In this document: positions 18,142 to 27,600 of the stretch, piece by piece
Position numbering within the stretch: the stretch's first letter is position 1
Layout: each line of letters starts with the position of its first letter
Source of the DNA: Betaproteobacteria bacterium
GTDB taxonomy: Bacteria > Pseudomonadota > Gammaproteobacteria > Burkholderiales > Methylophilaceae
NCBI GenBank assembly: GCA_022599515.1
Contig: JAHZMC010000006.1
Location: 1-52,530, forward strand
Length of the DNA: 52,530 bases
Reading direction: 5' to 3'
The notes under the pieces: generated by a model
Database searches by the model: none
Told to the model about the DNA's origin: nothing
What the model saw: the letters and a program-made list of their open reading frames with translations, nothing else
Position numbers and translations under genes: made by a program

Positions 18142-18855
18142 ATGATTTATATTCGCTCTTTTATTTTCAACCTTGGCATGTGGATTTTTACCATTCCATT
18201 TACCACCATTGGCCTGCTCACCTTTCCTTTCCCCGCGCAAACACGTTATCGCTTTCTAAGTCTATGGGCACGTTGTATGTTGTGGTGGTTACGCATTAGT
18301 TGCGGTTTAAGCTTTAACGTAAAAGGTCGTGAGAATATCCCAAATAGTCCAAGTATTATTCTGTGTAAACATCAATCTGCTTGGGAAACATTGGCATTAC
18401 AATTGATTTTTCCGCCGCAAGTTTGGGTGCTTAAACGTTCACTGTTACTGATTCCATTTTTCGGCTGGGCATTAGCGCTCACCTCGCCGATTGCAATCAA
18501 TCGCGCAGCAGGTCGTGAAGCGCTAAAACAATTAGTAACGCAAGGCAAAGATCGCTTAGCAAAAAAATTCTGGGTCGTTATTTTTCCTGAAGGCACGCGG
18601 ACCGCGCCAGGCAAACGTGGTAAATACCATATCGGCGGCGCTTGGCTAGCTACACACACGCAAACGCAAACGCAAGTTGTGCCAGTTGCACACAATGCAG
18701 GTGAGTTTTGGCGTAAAAATTCTTGGCTAAAACACCCTGGCGTGATTCAAGTCAGCATCGGCAAACCAATTCAATCGGCAGACTTAAAACCTGATGCGCT
18801 TAATCAACAAGTGGAAGATTGGATTGAAACAGAGATGCTAACGCTATCAAATTAA
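18142..18855 (+). CDS. plsC: 1-acyl-sn-glycerol-3-phosphate acyltransferase (PlsC family)
   Basis: This inner-membrane acyltransferase of 237 residues makes phosphatidic acid. An N-terminal membrane helix (about 8-30) precedes the catalytic block KHQSAWET, in which H77 and E82 form an HX4E rather than the textbook HX4D motif; this variant is frequent in betaproteobacterial members. FPEGTR at 148-153 is the second signature. A short THTQTQTQ run (about 173-180) is a local simple repeat. It lies between gmhB and the ygjP-like gene, with gaps of 33 and 13 bases. Confidence 0.9.
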   Translation: MIYIRSFIFNLGMWIFTIPFTTIGLLTFPFPAQTRYRFLSLWARCMLWWLRISCGLSFNVKGRENIPNSPSIILCKHQSAWETLALQLIFPPQVWVLKRSLLLIPFFGWALALTSPIAINRAAGREALKQLVTQGKDRLAKKFWVVIFPEGTRTAPGKRGKYHIGGAWLATHTQTQTQVVPVAHNAGEFWRKNSWLKHPGVIQVSIGKPIQSADLKPDALNQQVEDWIETEMLTLSN

Positions 18856-18868
18856 TAGCATCTCAATA

Positions 18869-19594
18869 ATGACAAAGAAACCCATTAAACTGAGTTCTAT
18901 TCAACTGAGCAATGGCGAAACCATAGCTTACCAATTAGAACGCAGAGCGCGTCGCACAGTTGGTCTAAAAATCACCGCAGATGGCTTGGTTGTTCATGCG
19001 CCAAAATACATCTTAGAATTTCAATTAAAAAAACTCATCCAAGAAAAATCCAATTGGATAGTAAGTAAGCTAGATGCGCGCAAACAAAATCACATTCCAC
19101 CTATTATTTGGCAAGATGGCGAAACCCTGCAATTGTTAGGCAATGCAATTAACCTTAACGTTGTGCAAGACGCAAAAAACAAACAAGCGCAGTTTAATCA
19201 CGACAGCTTAACCATTACCTCGCCACAAGCTGATGACGAAGCTGTCATCAAACACAAAGTCATTCAATGGTATAAAAAACAAGCCGAAGTTGATTTTGGA
19301 AGGCGCTTAGCGGTTTTAGCGGCGAAGCTAGGCGTAAGCACACCACCACTCAAGTTATCTAGCGCCCAATCACGCTGGGGCAGTTGCAGCAGCCGAGGCG
19401 ATATTCGATTGAATTGGCGTTTACTACAAGCCCCACCACACATCATCAATTATGTCGTCTGCCATGAATTAGCGCATTTAAAAGAAATGAACCACTCAGC
19501 CAAGTTTTGGGCAGTGGTTGAGAGCATTTATCCTGATTACAAACTAGCGGAAAAAGAATTAAAGCAGCTATCGCCGCAATTGCATCGGATGTGA
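18869..19594 (+). CDS. YgjP-like zinc metallopeptidase-fold protein (PF01863)
   Basis: This 241-residue protein carries the zincin motif H199-E-L-A-H203 with a further conserved H209 in CHELAHLKEMNHSAKFW, preceded by SRWGSCSSRGDIRLNW, both typical of the YgjP/DUF45 family. Catalytic activity is predicted, but substrates are not established. It is the last gene of the glyQ-glyS-gmhB-plsC series and converges on the sco gene. No terminator was found in the 52-base gap. Confidence 0.88.
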   Translation: MTKKPIKLSSIQLSNGETIAYQLERRARRTVGLKITADGLVVHAPKYILEFQLKKLIQEKSNWIVSKLDARKQNHIPPIIWQDGETLQLLGNAINLNVVQDAKNKQAQFNHDSLTITSPQADDEAVIKHKVIQWYKKQAEVDFGRRLAVLAAKLGVSTPPLKLSSAQSRWGSCSSRGDIRLNWRLLQAPPHIINYVVCHELAHLKEMNHSAKFWAVVESIYPDYKLAEKELKQLSPQLHRM

Positions 19595-19646
19595 ACCAAA
19601 TTCAATACGGCGTACTGCAAGCGAGCACTCCCTACTTTCGATACCC

Positions 19647-20246
19647 TTACAGCAAGTTTTGCACATCACTCGCAATATCTTCTGGCTTTTGTCCGTAGCC
19701 TAAATACAATCTCACTTTACCTTTTTTATCAAAGGCATACATACCTGCGCTATGGTCAATCGAGTAATCATTCTCACTCTTGCCTGGCACTTTTGCATAA
19801 TAGATTTTAAAGTTTTTAACTGTTTCGGCTGTTTGTTCCGCATCGCCACGCAAGCCAATAAAACGACTATCGAAAGAAGGAACAAACCTTGCTAATACTT
19901 CTTGCGTATCACGCTCAGGATCAACGGTAACAAACAACACTTGCACTTCGTCCGCTTTATCGCCGAGCAATTTCATCGTATTTTTTAAATCTAACATCGT
20001 CGTTGGGCAAACATCGGGGCAATGGGTAAAGCCAAAAAACATTACAATAACTTTGCCTTTATAGTCATCTAGCGTGCGTGGCGTACCGGTGTGATCGGTT
20101 AAAGCGAGTGATTTGGAGAAGTCTGCGCCTGTAATATCAGTGCCGACAAAGCTTTTGCTGGGCTGACTGTCACCACACGAAGCGAGCAAGCAAAGTGTAA
20201 GAATGAGTAAAAATTGACGGCCAAACTTAAAAACAGGGTAAAACAT
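19647..20246 (-). CDS. SCO1/SenC family copper chaperone lipoprotein
   Basis: SCO proteins deliver copper or reduce thiols during assembly of the CuA centre of cytochrome oxidase. This 199-residue protein has a lipoprotein signal ending LLASC (C24), a thioredoxin-like fold, and copper ligands C76 and C80 in HCPDVCPTTM plus H165 in YSIDHSAG. It is probably anchored in the inner membrane facing the periplasm. It stands alone, convergent with the ygjP-like gene and divergent from ilvE. Confidence 0.92.
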   Translation of the reverse strand: MFYPVFKFGRQFLLILTLCLLASCGDSQPSKSFVGTDITGADFSKSLALTDHTGTPRTLDDYKGKVIVMFFGFTHCPDVCPTTMLDLKNTMKLLGDKADEVQVLFVTVDPERDTQEVLARFVPSFDSRFIGLRGDAEQTAETVKNFKIYYAKVPGKSENDYSIDHSAGMYAFDKKGKVRLYLGYGQKPEDIASDVQNLL

Positions 20247-20346
20247 CGCAAAACCTCCAATAAATAATCATTTTTGATTTTAACATGCTGAGAAAATTCC
20301 AGCCTTTAGTTTACAATAGAGTTTTTGTGAATTTTAAGGTAGCAAC

Positions 20347-21279
20347 ATGGCAATACCAAGCTCGATGTCTGACCGTGATGGTCTTATTTGGTACGATGGC
20401 GAATTAGTTAACTGGCGCGATGCAACCACCCACGTATTAACCCACACTTTGCATTACGGCATGGGTGTTTTTGAAGGCGTGCGTGCTTATGAAACCGATA
20501 AAGGTACAGCGATTTTCCGTTTGCAAGATCATACGGATCGATTGTTCCGCAGCGCGCATATCTTGGGTATGAAAATGCCATTTGATAAAGCGACTATTTC
20601 AGAAGCGCAAAAAACAGCGGTTCGTGAAAATAAATTAGCGTCTGCGTATATTCGTCCAATGGCTTTTTATGGTTCTGAGGCGATGGGCATTTCTGCTAAA
20701 ACATTATCTACTCATGTGATTTGTGCGGCTTGGAGTTGGGGCGCTTATATGGGTGATGAAGCGATTACTAAAGGTATTCGCGTTAAAACATCTTCTTTTT
20801 CACGCCACCACGTGAATATCACCATGTGTAAAGCCAAAGCGAATGGCAACTATATGAACAGTATTCTTGCGCATCAAGAAGCGGCGCAAGATGGCTACCA
20901 AGAAGCACTATTATTAGATGTTGATGGTTTTGTTGCTGAAGGTTCTGGCGAGAATATTTTCATCGTGCGTCATGGCAAATTGTATACACCTGATTTAACC
21001 AGTGCGTTAGAAGGTATTACCCGCGATACGATTGTTCAGCTTGCTGGCGAAATTGGCTTAGAAGTCGTTGAAAAACGCATCACACGCGATGAAGTGTATA
21101 GTGCTGATGAAGCGTTCTTTACTGGTACGGCGGCTGAAGTAACACCGATTCGTGAATTAGATAACCGTGCGATTGGTGCTGGCACACGCGGCCCGATTAC
21201 TGAAAAACTGCAAGCCATGTATTTTGATGTGGTTAAAGGTCGATCACCTAAACATGCGCATTGGTTAACACTGGTTTAA
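20347..21279 (+). CDS. ilvE: Branched-chain amino acid aminotransferase
   Basis: This fold-type IV PLP enzyme interconverts branched-chain amino acids and their 2-oxo acids. The PLP lysine is K164 in AKANGNYMNS, and the family blocks HTLHYGMGVFEGVRAY, AEGSGENIF and FTGTAAEVTPI are all present. At 310 residues it is of normal length. The zinc-finger gene follows after 27 bases and is likely cotranscribed, an arrangement seen in many betaproteobacteria. Confidence 0.95.
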   Translation: MAIPSSMSDRDGLIWYDGELVNWRDATTHVLTHTLHYGMGVFEGVRAYETDKGTAIFRLQDHTDRLFRSAHILGMKMPFDKATISEAQKTAVRENKLASAYIRPMAFYGSEAMGISAKTLSTHVICAAWSWGAYMGDEAITKGIRVKTSSFSRHHVNITMCKAKANGNYMNSILAHQEAAQDGYQEALLLDVDGFVAEGSGENIFIVRHGKLYTPDLTSALEGITRDTIVQLAGEIGLEVVEKRITRDEVYSADEAFFTGTAAEVTPIRELDNRAIGAGTRGPITEKLQAMYFDVVKGRSPKHAHWLTLV

Positions 21280-21306
21280 TTTAAGTGTTTAATAAAAGGA
21301 TTGTTG

Positions 21307-21495
21307 ATGTCTGATGTTAAAGAGTTTGAAGTAACAGCAAAACAATTGCCGTTACATTGCCCAACGAAAGAAGTCGCACTTTGGGCATCACATCCGCGCG
21401 TGTTTTTGGATATTGCTAAAACGGGTGAAGTTGCTTGCCCTTATTGCGGCACTAAATACAAATTAAAAGCTGGCGAGGTAGTTGGCCATCATTAA
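21307..21495 (+). CDS. Small zinc-finger protein (zf-CHCC family)
   Basis: This 62-residue protein has C18, H29, C44 and C47, the CHCC zinc ligand set of PF10276, in LPLHCPTKE, ASHPRVFLD and CPYCGTKY. The family is related to the NDUFS6-type zinc domain; its role in bacteria is not well defined. ATG at 21307 is chosen over TTG codons at 21301 and 21304 because AAAGGA (21295-21300) lies six bases upstream. It follows ilvE and converges on murI, leaving 6 bases between them. Confidence 0.85.
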   Translation: MSDVKEFEVTAKQLPLHCPTKEVALWASHPRVFLDIAKTGEVACPYCGTKYKLKAGEVVGHH

Positions 21496-21501
21496 GAAAT
21501 G

Positions 21502-22341
21502 CTAAACGGCTAACTGTTCAATATTAGCCACACTGCCATATAAGGTTTGAATCACCGCAGGCGCTGTTACTGATTGACTGTTTGTCCAAAAAACCACTTC
21601 AACACCACTATCTGTGTTTGGCATTAATAAATCTTGTTCAATTAGCTTTTTTTGCAATTGTAAACTAACCGCTTCACCTGTATCAATTACAGCAATATTT
21701 GGCCCAACAATCTGTTCGATTAACGGTCGCAAAAAAGGATAATGAGTGCACCCTAATACAATGGTATCAGCCTGATTGTCTAACAATGGTTGTAAATAAC
21801 AGTTCACCAGCTCCCGAGTTGTTTTTTCTGTCAATTCGCCGCGCTCTACACATTCAACTAATCCGACACAACCTTGCGCTAGCACCTTTACGCCCTCTCC
21901 GTAATTGGCGAGTAACGCTGCATATTGCGCACTTTTAATGGTGCCAACGGTTGCCAATACACCAATCACGCCATTTCGGCTGGCTTTTACAGCAGGTTTG
22001 ACTGCTGGCTCCATACCAATAATGGGTAAATCATACTTTTCTCGCATGGCTTGAATTGAAGCGGCGGTGGCGGTATTGCAGGCGACAACTAAGGCTTTAA
22101 CACCTTGGGCAATGAGAAAATCGCTAATGGCAAAACAGCGTTCGGTAATTTCTGCGGGTGATTTATTGCCATAGGGTGCGTATAAACTATCGGCCACATA
22201 GTAGATGCTTTCATGCGGCAATCGTTGTCGAATGTGGTGTAGGACAGAAATTCCGCCAACGCCAGAGTCCATCACGCCAACTGGACTGGATGCAGTGGAG
22301 GCAGAATTTGATGGTTTATTGTTCAATAATTTGTTATGCAT
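21502..22341 (-). CDS. murI: Glutamate racemase
   Basis: MurI supplies D-glutamate for peptidoglycan. The two catalytic cysteines are C88 (VACNTATA) and C198 (LGCTHYPFL), and the N-terminal VGVMDSGVGGISVL and ADSLYAPYG motifs are typical. The first 19 residues (Asn/Ser-rich) precede the conserved core and may be a non-conserved extension. At 279 residues it is otherwise standard. It is divergent from the adenosyltransferase gene with a gap of only 36 bases. Confidence 0.94.
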   Translation of the reverse strand: MHNKLLNNKPSNSASTASSPVGVMDSGVGGISVLHHIRQRLPHESIYYVADSLYAPYGNKSPAEITERCFAISDFLIAQGVKALVVACNTATAASIQAMREKYDLPIIGMEPAVKPAVKASRNGVIGVLATVGTIKSAQYAALLANYGEGVKVLAQGCVGLVECVERGELTEKTTRELVNCYLQPLLDNQADTIVLGCTHYPFLRPLIEQIVGPNIAVIDTGEAVSLQLQKKLIEQDLLMPNTDSGVEVVFWTNSQSVTAPAVIQTLYGSVANIEQLAV

Positions 22342-22377
22342 GATTTATAATGACCCATTATATTAGAAACGCAACTA

Positions 22378-22929
22378 ATGGGTAATCGATTAAGTAAGAT
22401 TTACACGCGCACTGGCGATGATGGCACAACAGGGCTAGGCGACGGCACAAGAGTGGCAAAGAACAGCTTGCGCGTACAAGCGATGGGCGATGTTGATGAG
22501 CTGAATGCTGTGATTGGCATGCTGTTAACCGAGCCTGTATCAACAAGCATTCAAACTTGTCTAACTGAAATTCAGCATGATTTGTTCAATCTTGGTGGCG
22601 AAATCTGCATGCCAGATATGTCGCTCATCAAAGCAGAGCGCATTGATGCATTGGAAACACAGTTAGACGCATGGAATGAGCAACTGACACCACTGAAAGA
22701 ATTTATCTTACCAGGCGGCAGTCGTGCAGCGGCTTATTGTCATCTTGCCAGAACCGTTTGTCGGCGCGCAGAGCGCACCATGCATGCACTGGATGCAGAA
22801 GAAAAGCTTACCGCTACATCTTTACAATACATCAATCGCTTTTCAGATTTGCTGTTTGTTCTATGCCGCGTGTTAAATCAGGAAGCAGGGATTAATGATG
22901 TGCTTTGGAATAATACGGCTAATAAATGA
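22378..22929 (+). CDS. PduO-type cob(I)alamin adenosyltransferase
   Basis: This enzyme transfers the adenosyl group of ATP to cob(I)alamin to make adenosylcobalamin. The N-terminal IYTRTGDDGTTGLGDGTRV motif binds ATP, and FILPGGSRAAAYCHLART with RRAER in the C-terminal helices completes the active site. At 183 residues it has normal PduO/MMAB length. It heads a long overlapping gene string; its stop overlaps the pcnB start (ATGA at 22926-22929). Confidence 0.92.
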   Translation: MGNRLSKIYTRTGDDGTTGLGDGTRVAKNSLRVQAMGDVDELNAVIGMLLTEPVSTSIQTCLTEIQHDLFNLGGEICMPDMSLIKAERIDALETQLDAWNEQLTPLKEFILPGGSRAAAYCHLARTVCRRAERTMHALDAEEKLTATSLQYINRFSDLLFVLCRVLNQEAGINDVLWNNTANK

Positions 22930-24299
22930 TTAAAAAATTTCTTAACAAAGTATTTAAAAAGCGAGAGCAAGCGGCAGTTGCTATTAGTGAGGCGGATTTG
23001 AATTTGTCTCAATCCGCAAAGAAAATCGCTTTTAAAAAGCATAACATCAATCAAGATTTAATCAGCTCCGCAGCACTTAAAACCTGCGAAGGCCTGCAAA
23101 ATGCTGGCTTTGATGCGTATATTGTTGGCGGTGCTGTGCGCGATTTATTGCTGGATTTCAAACCAAAAGATTTTGATGTTGCGACCAACGCAGAGCCAGA
23201 AGAAGTGAATAGAATATTCCGCCGCTCACGCATTATTGGCAGACGCTTTCGCTTAGTGCATGTGCTTTGGGGCAGAGAAACCATTGAAGTCTCCACTTTT
23301 CGCGGACATCACGATAACAATCAGAACAAAGACGATGGCTCAACCAATGATACTGGCCGCATTCTGCGCGACAATATTTTCGGCAGTTTGGAAGATGATG
23401 CAGTAAGGCGCGACTTTACTGCCAATGCACTTTATTACAATCCAAAAACACAAGAGGTGTTGGATTTTCACAATGGCGTTGCTGATGTAAAAGCACGGTT
23501 ATTACGCATGATCGGCGAGCCAATCACACGCTATAAAGAAGACCCTGTGCGGATGTTGCGTGCGGTCAGACTTTCGGCAAAGCTAGGCTTAAAGATTGAT
23601 AAAGCCACAGAAAAACCAATCGCTGAGCTAGCTGATTTATTGCAAGATGTGCCGCCTAGCCGTTTGTTTGATGAAATGTTAAAACTGTTTTTATCTGGTC
23701 ATGCGATTGAGAGTATTAATATCTTACGTGCCCAACATTTGCATCATGGCTTACTGCCGTTGCTAGACGTGGTATTGGAGCAACCGCTGGGTGAGAAGTT
23801 TGTCATGTTAGGGCTCAAAAATACCGATGACCGTATTTTGGAAGGCAAGTCATCAAACCCAAGTTTTTTATTTGCCGCCTTGCTGTGGCACGAAGTGTTA
23901 AAAGCATGGCAAGTACAGCAAAAATACGCGCCGATGATTCCTGCTTTATATAACGCAATGGATGAAGTGGTTCAGCTACAAGCAAAAAAACTGGCAATTC
24001 ATAACCGCTTTGTATCGACCATGAAAGAAATTTGGGCGATGCAACCGCGTTTTGAACAACGCGCTGGCAAGCGCCCTTTTGCGCTGATTACACACCCGCG
24101 TTACCGCGCAGCTTATGACTTTATGTTATTGCGTTGTGAATCAGGCGAAATTGCAACTGAGATTGGTGAGTGGTGGACAACCTTCGCTCATGCAAACTCT
24201 GAACAGCGCACAGCAATGTTATTGCCAGATACAACGCCAAAAAAACGACGTAAGCGTAAACCAAAAAAAACTGCAGTGAAGGAAGCTGGCAGTGCATAA
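22926..24299 (+). CDS. pcnB: Poly(A) polymerase I
   Basis: PcnB adds poly(A) tails that promote RNA decay. The nucleotidyltransferase core shows GGAVRD (68-73) and the catalytic DFD (82-84), followed by RRDFTANALYYNP and the RNA-binding head domains. The 457-residue protein ends in a Lys/Arg-rich tail (KKRRKRKPKK) typical of PcnB rather than of CCA-adding enzymes. The gene overlaps both neighbours, by 4 bases upstream and 8 bases with folK downstream, which suggests translational coupling. Confidence 0.9.
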   Translation: MIKKFLNKVFKKREQAAVAISEADLNLSQSAKKIAFKKHNINQDLISSAALKTCEGLQNAGFDAYIVGGAVRDLLLDFKPKDFDVATNAEPEEVNRIFRRSRIIGRRFRLVHVLWGRETIEVSTFRGHHDNNQNKDDGSTNDTGRILRDNIFGSLEDDAVRRDFTANALYYNPKTQEVLDFHNGVADVKARLLRMIGEPITRYKEDPVRMLRAVRLSAKLGLKIDKATEKPIAELADLLQDVPPSRLFDEMLKLFLSGHAIESINILRAQHLHHGLLPLLDVVLEQPLGEKFVMLGLKNTDDRILEGKSSNPSFLFAALLWHEVLKAWQVQQKYAPMIPALYNAMDEVVQLQAKKLAIHNRFVSTMKEIWAMQPRFEQRAGKRPFALITHPRYRAAYDFMLLRCESGEIATEIGEWWTTFAHANSEQRTAMLLPDTTPKKRRKRKPKKTAVKEAGSA

Positions 24300-24801
24300 A
24301 GCCTATGTCGCTTTGGGTAGCAATTTATGCGACCCTGCATCACAGGTCAATAATGCATTCTCTGCACTAGCGAAAATGCCAAACACGACCGTATTGCAAT
24401 GCTCAAGTCTTTATCAATCCGAACCTGTTGGCTATGATAACCAACCTGATTTTATTAATGCAGTGGCTGAAATTGAAACTGATTTAACACCAGAATCTTT
24501 ATTGACTGCGCTATTAGATATTGAGCAGTCATTTGGTCGCGAGCGCCCTTTCCCAAATGCACCGCGCATTCTCGATTTAGATTTACTGTTGTATGACAGT
24601 GTCGTACAGAAAACTGATTTTCTGACATTGCCGCACCCACGACTGCATTTGCGCGGTTTTGTTTTACTGCCACTAGCCGAGATTGCGCCAGACTTGGTGA
24701 TTAGCCATGAGGATGTTATTCCTCAACACAGTAATGTTGTAAAATTAGCAGACACTTTCCGTAACCAAGGCATTCAAAAACTGAGCAATCATTCAGCATG
24801 A
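24292..24801 (+). CDS. folK: 2-amino-4-hydroxy-6-hydroxymethyldihydropteridine pyrophosphokinase
   Basis: FolK transfers pyrophosphate from ATP to hydroxymethyl-dihydropterin in folate synthesis. Signatures include YVALGSNLCDP, SLYQSEPVGYDNQPDFINAV, FGRERPFPNAPRILDLDLL and LPHPRLHLRGFVL. At 169 residues it is of normal size. The start is GTG at 24292, inside the 3' end of pcnB; the stop overlaps the kinase gene start. The pcnB-folK-kinase-panB order is common in beta- and gammaproteobacteria. Confidence 0.94.
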   Translation: MHKAYVALGSNLCDPASQVNNAFSALAKMPNTTVLQCSSLYQSEPVGYDNQPDFINAVAEIETDLTPESLLTALLDIEQSFGRERPFPNAPRILDLDLLLYDSVVQKTDFLTLPHPRLHLRGFVLLPLAEIAPDLVISHEDVIPQHSNVVKLADTFRNQGIQKLSNHSA

Positions 24802-25445
24802 GCATTTTTAAAAAATATCCATTTATCGTTGTAGAAGGACCTATTGGCAGCGGAAAAACAACGTTAGCACGTATGTTGGCCGATAAGTTTTCGACGCAAT
24901 TACTGTCTGAAAAAGCAGAAGAAAATCCTTTTTTAGCGCGGTTTTATCAGGATCCAAAACGTTTTGCTCTGCAAACACAGATATTTTTCTTGTTTCAGCG
25001 GGCGCGTCAAATTGCTGACATCAGTCAAATTGATATGTTTTCACAACCAATTACCGCTGATTTCTTTTTGGAAAAAGACCCTTTATTTGCGCGTTTGAAT
25101 TTAAATGATGAAGAATATGCGCTCTATCACCAAATTTATCATCATTTGCAATTAGAGTCGCCTAAGCCAGACTTGGTCATTTATTTGCAGACACCTTTAA
25201 GCTCTTTAACCGATCGTATTGCGGAACGTAATATTGACTATGAGTCTAATATGCCGCCACAGTATATCGAGCGTTTATCGAATGCGTATAGCGAATATTT
25301 TCATAGTTATGATGCAGCGCCAGTATTGATTGTCAATAATGAAAAACTCAATATTATCAAAGATGAAGCGGCATTTAATTTATTAGTCGAACGCATTGAT
25401 CAATTTCAAGGTCGCCGCGAATACTTCAATCCTAATTTCGAATAA
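24798..25445 (+). CDS. Deoxynucleoside kinase (dGK/dAK type, PF01712)
   Basis: This 215-residue P-loop kinase is predicted to phosphorylate deoxynucleosides in salvage. Walker A is GPIGSGKTT (14-22), followed by the family pattern EENPFLARFYQDPKRFALQ and an LID-like segment around RIAERNIDYE. Substrate preference (deoxyadenosine or deoxyguanosine) cannot be read from the sequence. It overlaps folK by 4 bases and precedes panB by 5, so it is embedded in the vitamin gene string. Confidence 0.85.
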   Translation: MSIFKKYPFIVVEGPIGSGKTTLARMLADKFSTQLLSEKAEENPFLARFYQDPKRFALQTQIFFLFQRARQIADISQIDMFSQPITADFFLEKDPLFARLNLNDEEYALYHQIYHHLQLESPKPDLVIYLQTPLSSLTDRIAERNIDYESNMPPQYIERLSNAYSEYFHSYDAAPVLIVNNEKLNIIKDEAAFNLLVERIDQFQGRREYFNPNFE

Positions 25446-25450
25446 CTAGC

Positions 25451-26281
25451 ATGCAATCTAACTCAGACAACAAGCTCAACCATTTATGCAAACTCACCGC
25501 TACTGGCGAGAAAATTGTCATGCTCACTTGTTATGACGCGACTTTTGCTAAGTTAATGGAACTGGCTGGGATTGACGTGTTATTAGTTGGCGACTCACTC
25601 GGCATGGTGTTACAAGGCGCAGAAAACACGCTTAACGTTAGTATGCATCACATGACTTACCACACTAAAAGCGTTGCTGCTGGTGCACCAAATACGCTGA
25701 TTGTTGCTGATATGCCATTAGGCAGTTATGAGCACGACAATGAAGCCGCGCTTAAAAATGCGCAGTGGCTGATTAAGTCTGGCGCTAGCATGGTGAAGTT
25801 TGAAGGTGGTGGCCAACGTGTCGAAACAGCGCGTTATTTAGTCTCGCATGGCGTGCCTGTATGTGCGCATTTGGGTTTTACCCCACAATCGGTTAACCAA
25901 CTTGGCGGCTACAAAATTCAAGGTAAAACAGAAGAGTCTGCCAACAAAATCATCAATGATGCCAAAGCCATGGATGATGCAGGCGTGAGTATGATTGTGC
26001 TGGAAATGGTGCCCGCAACATTAGCAGCTCAAATTACCAAACGCATCAAAGCGCCAACTATTGGTATTGGCGCTGGTGTTGATTGCAGTGGCCAAGTGTT
26101 GGTGTTGCAAGACTTGATTGGCGTTTATACCGGCCCAGCCAACAAGGCGCCTAGCGATTTCAAACTACCACGCTTTGTGCGTAATTTTTTAAAAGACAAT
26201 GACAGCATTCAAGAAGCTGTTGCTGCTTACTGCAAAGCGGTTAAAGACCAGTCCTTCCCTGCGAAAGAGCACAGTTACTAG
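25451..26281 (+). CDS. panB: 3-methyl-2-oxobutanoate hydroxymethyltransferase
   Basis: PanB catalyses the first committed step of pantothenate synthesis, using 5,10-methylene-THF. The core reads MLTCYDATFAKL, LLVGDSLGMVLQG, DMPLGSYE, VKFEGGG, HLGFTPQSVNQLGGYK, EMVPATLA and GIGAGVDCSGQVLV, all family landmarks. At 276 residues it is of normal length. panC follows after 14 bases. Confidence 0.96.
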   Translation: MQSNSDNKLNHLCKLTATGEKIVMLTCYDATFAKLMELAGIDVLLVGDSLGMVLQGAENTLNVSMHHMTYHTKSVAAGAPNTLIVADMPLGSYEHDNEAALKNAQWLIKSGASMVKFEGGGQRVETARYLVSHGVPVCAHLGFTPQSVNQLGGYKIQGKTEESANKIINDAKAMDDAGVSMIVLEMVPATLAAQITKRIKAPTIGIGAGVDCSGQVLVLQDLIGVYTGPANKAPSDFKLPRFVRNFLKDNDSIQEAVAAYCKAVKDQSFPAKEHSY

Positions 26282-26295
26282 TGCAAACCAAGTAG

Positions 26296-27156
26296 ATGCA
26301 AGTTGTTCATTCCAGCGCAGCGTTACAAGAAGCCTTAAAAGGCAAGTCTAAGATTGCCTTTGTACCGACGATGGGCAACCTACATGCGGGTCATATCGAA
26401 CTGGTTAATATTGCTAAACAACACGCAGACTGCGTTGTTGTCAGTATTTTTGTGAATCCATTACAATTTGATTCAGCGATTGATTTAGAAAAGTATCCGC
26501 GCACATTAGAAGCGGATTGCGAGCAGCTAGAAAAAGCGGGTGCAACCATTGTTTTCGCGCCGACAGTTAAAGAAATGTATCCCGATTTTGATGGAAAATC
26601 ACTGCATCAAACCATGACGATTACGCCACCACCAATCGCTGACATGCTGTGTGGCGCTAGCAGGCCTGGTCACTTTGCGGGTGTTGCGACGGTTGTAGCA
26701 AAGCTCTTCAATCTCGTAAAACCGGATATTGCGGTATTTGGCAAAAAAGATTTTCAACAGTTAATGATTATTCGAGCGCTTGTTAAGCAATTTAACTTTT
26801 CTATCGAGATTGTTGCCGCTGATATTGTGCGCGAAGGCAACGGGCTTGCCATGAGTTCGCGTAATGGTCGCTTTAATGCACAACAAAAAGAACAAGCTGC
26901 ACAACTGAATCAAGTGCTTAATATTGCTATCAAAACTGTAAAATCATCACAATCCGACTTTTCAACAATTGAAAAGCAAACAGCTAAACAGCTCACAAAA
27001 CAAGGCTGGCAGGTCGATTATGTCTCGATTCGAGATGCATTGACGCTTAAACCTGCACAACAAAATGATATGCAATTAGTCATTTTAGCTGCCGCCACCT
27101 TAGCCAATATTCGCTTAATTGACAATATTGAGTTTTGCGCTAAACCCTTGAATTGA
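26296..27156 (+). CDS. panC: Pantothenate synthetase
   Basis: PanC joins pantoate and beta-alanine with ATP. The class I synthetase-like motifs are PTMGNLHAGHIELV near residue 24, VSIFVNPLQF, a GKKDFQQL motif and the substrate loop AMSSRNGR. At 286 residues it is of normal length. It lies between panB and panD, so all three dedicated genes of pantothenate synthesis except panE are here. Confidence 0.96.
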   Translation: MQVVHSSAALQEALKGKSKIAFVPTMGNLHAGHIELVNIAKQHADCVVVSIFVNPLQFDSAIDLEKYPRTLEADCEQLEKAGATIVFAPTVKEMYPDFDGKSLHQTMTITPPPIADMLCGASRPGHFAGVATVVAKLFNLVKPDIAVFGKKDFQQLMIIRALVKQFNFSIEIVAADIVREGNGLAMSSRNGRFNAQQKEQAAQLNQVLNIAIKTVKSSQSDFSTIEKQTAKQLTKQGWQVDYVSIRDALTLKPAQQNDMQLVILAAATLANIRLIDNIEFCAKPLN

Positions 27157-27195
27157 TTACAATGCTACCTTTGTAAGATTGAATGGCTATACTAG

Positions 27196-27576
27196 ATGCA
27201 AAGAACGATGCTTAAATCCAAACTTCACCGCGTACATGTCACGCACAGCGAGCTTCATTATGAAGGCAGCTGCGCGATTGATGAGACGTTATTGGAAGCC
27301 GCTGATATTAGCGAATATGAAAAGATTGCCATTTATAATGTGACCAATGGTGAGCGGTTTACTACATATGCCATTCGCGCAGAGCGTGATTCAGGCATTA
27401 TCTCCACCAACGGCGCAGCAGCGCACAAGGCAAAGCCAGATGACATCGTCATTATCGCCACTTATGCGCAATACAATGCTATCGAGTTGGAAACGTTTGC
27501 CCCAACATTGGTTTATGTGGATGACTTTAATCGCATCAAAGAACTCAAAAGTAAAATCCCAGCGCAAGCTGCTTAA
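27196..27576 (+). CDS. panD: Aspartate 1-decarboxylase
   Basis: PanD makes beta-alanine from aspartate. The proenzyme self-cleaves between G24 and S25 (HYEGSCAID), generating the pyruvoyl group, at the same residue numbers as in E. coli. The conserved [14 protein letters not shown] and NGAAAH blocks are present. At 126 residues, starting MQRTML, it matches the family. It follows panC by 39 bases and precedes rsfS by 24. Confidence 0.96.
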   Translation: MQRTMLKSKLHRVHVTHSELHYEGSCAIDETLLEAADISEYEKIAIYNVTNGERFTTYAIRAERDSGIISTNGAAAHKAKPDDIVIIATYAQYNAIELETFAPTLVYVDDFNRIKELKSKIPAQAA

Positions 27577-27600
27577 CTCTCTAATTTTAAAGGTAATCAT

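Noticed and set aside
18651-18674. Short ACACAC/CAAACG repeat within plsC
   Set aside because: It is a brief in-frame simple sequence coding for Thr/Gln in an otherwise normal enzyme; too short to indicate a functional repeat.
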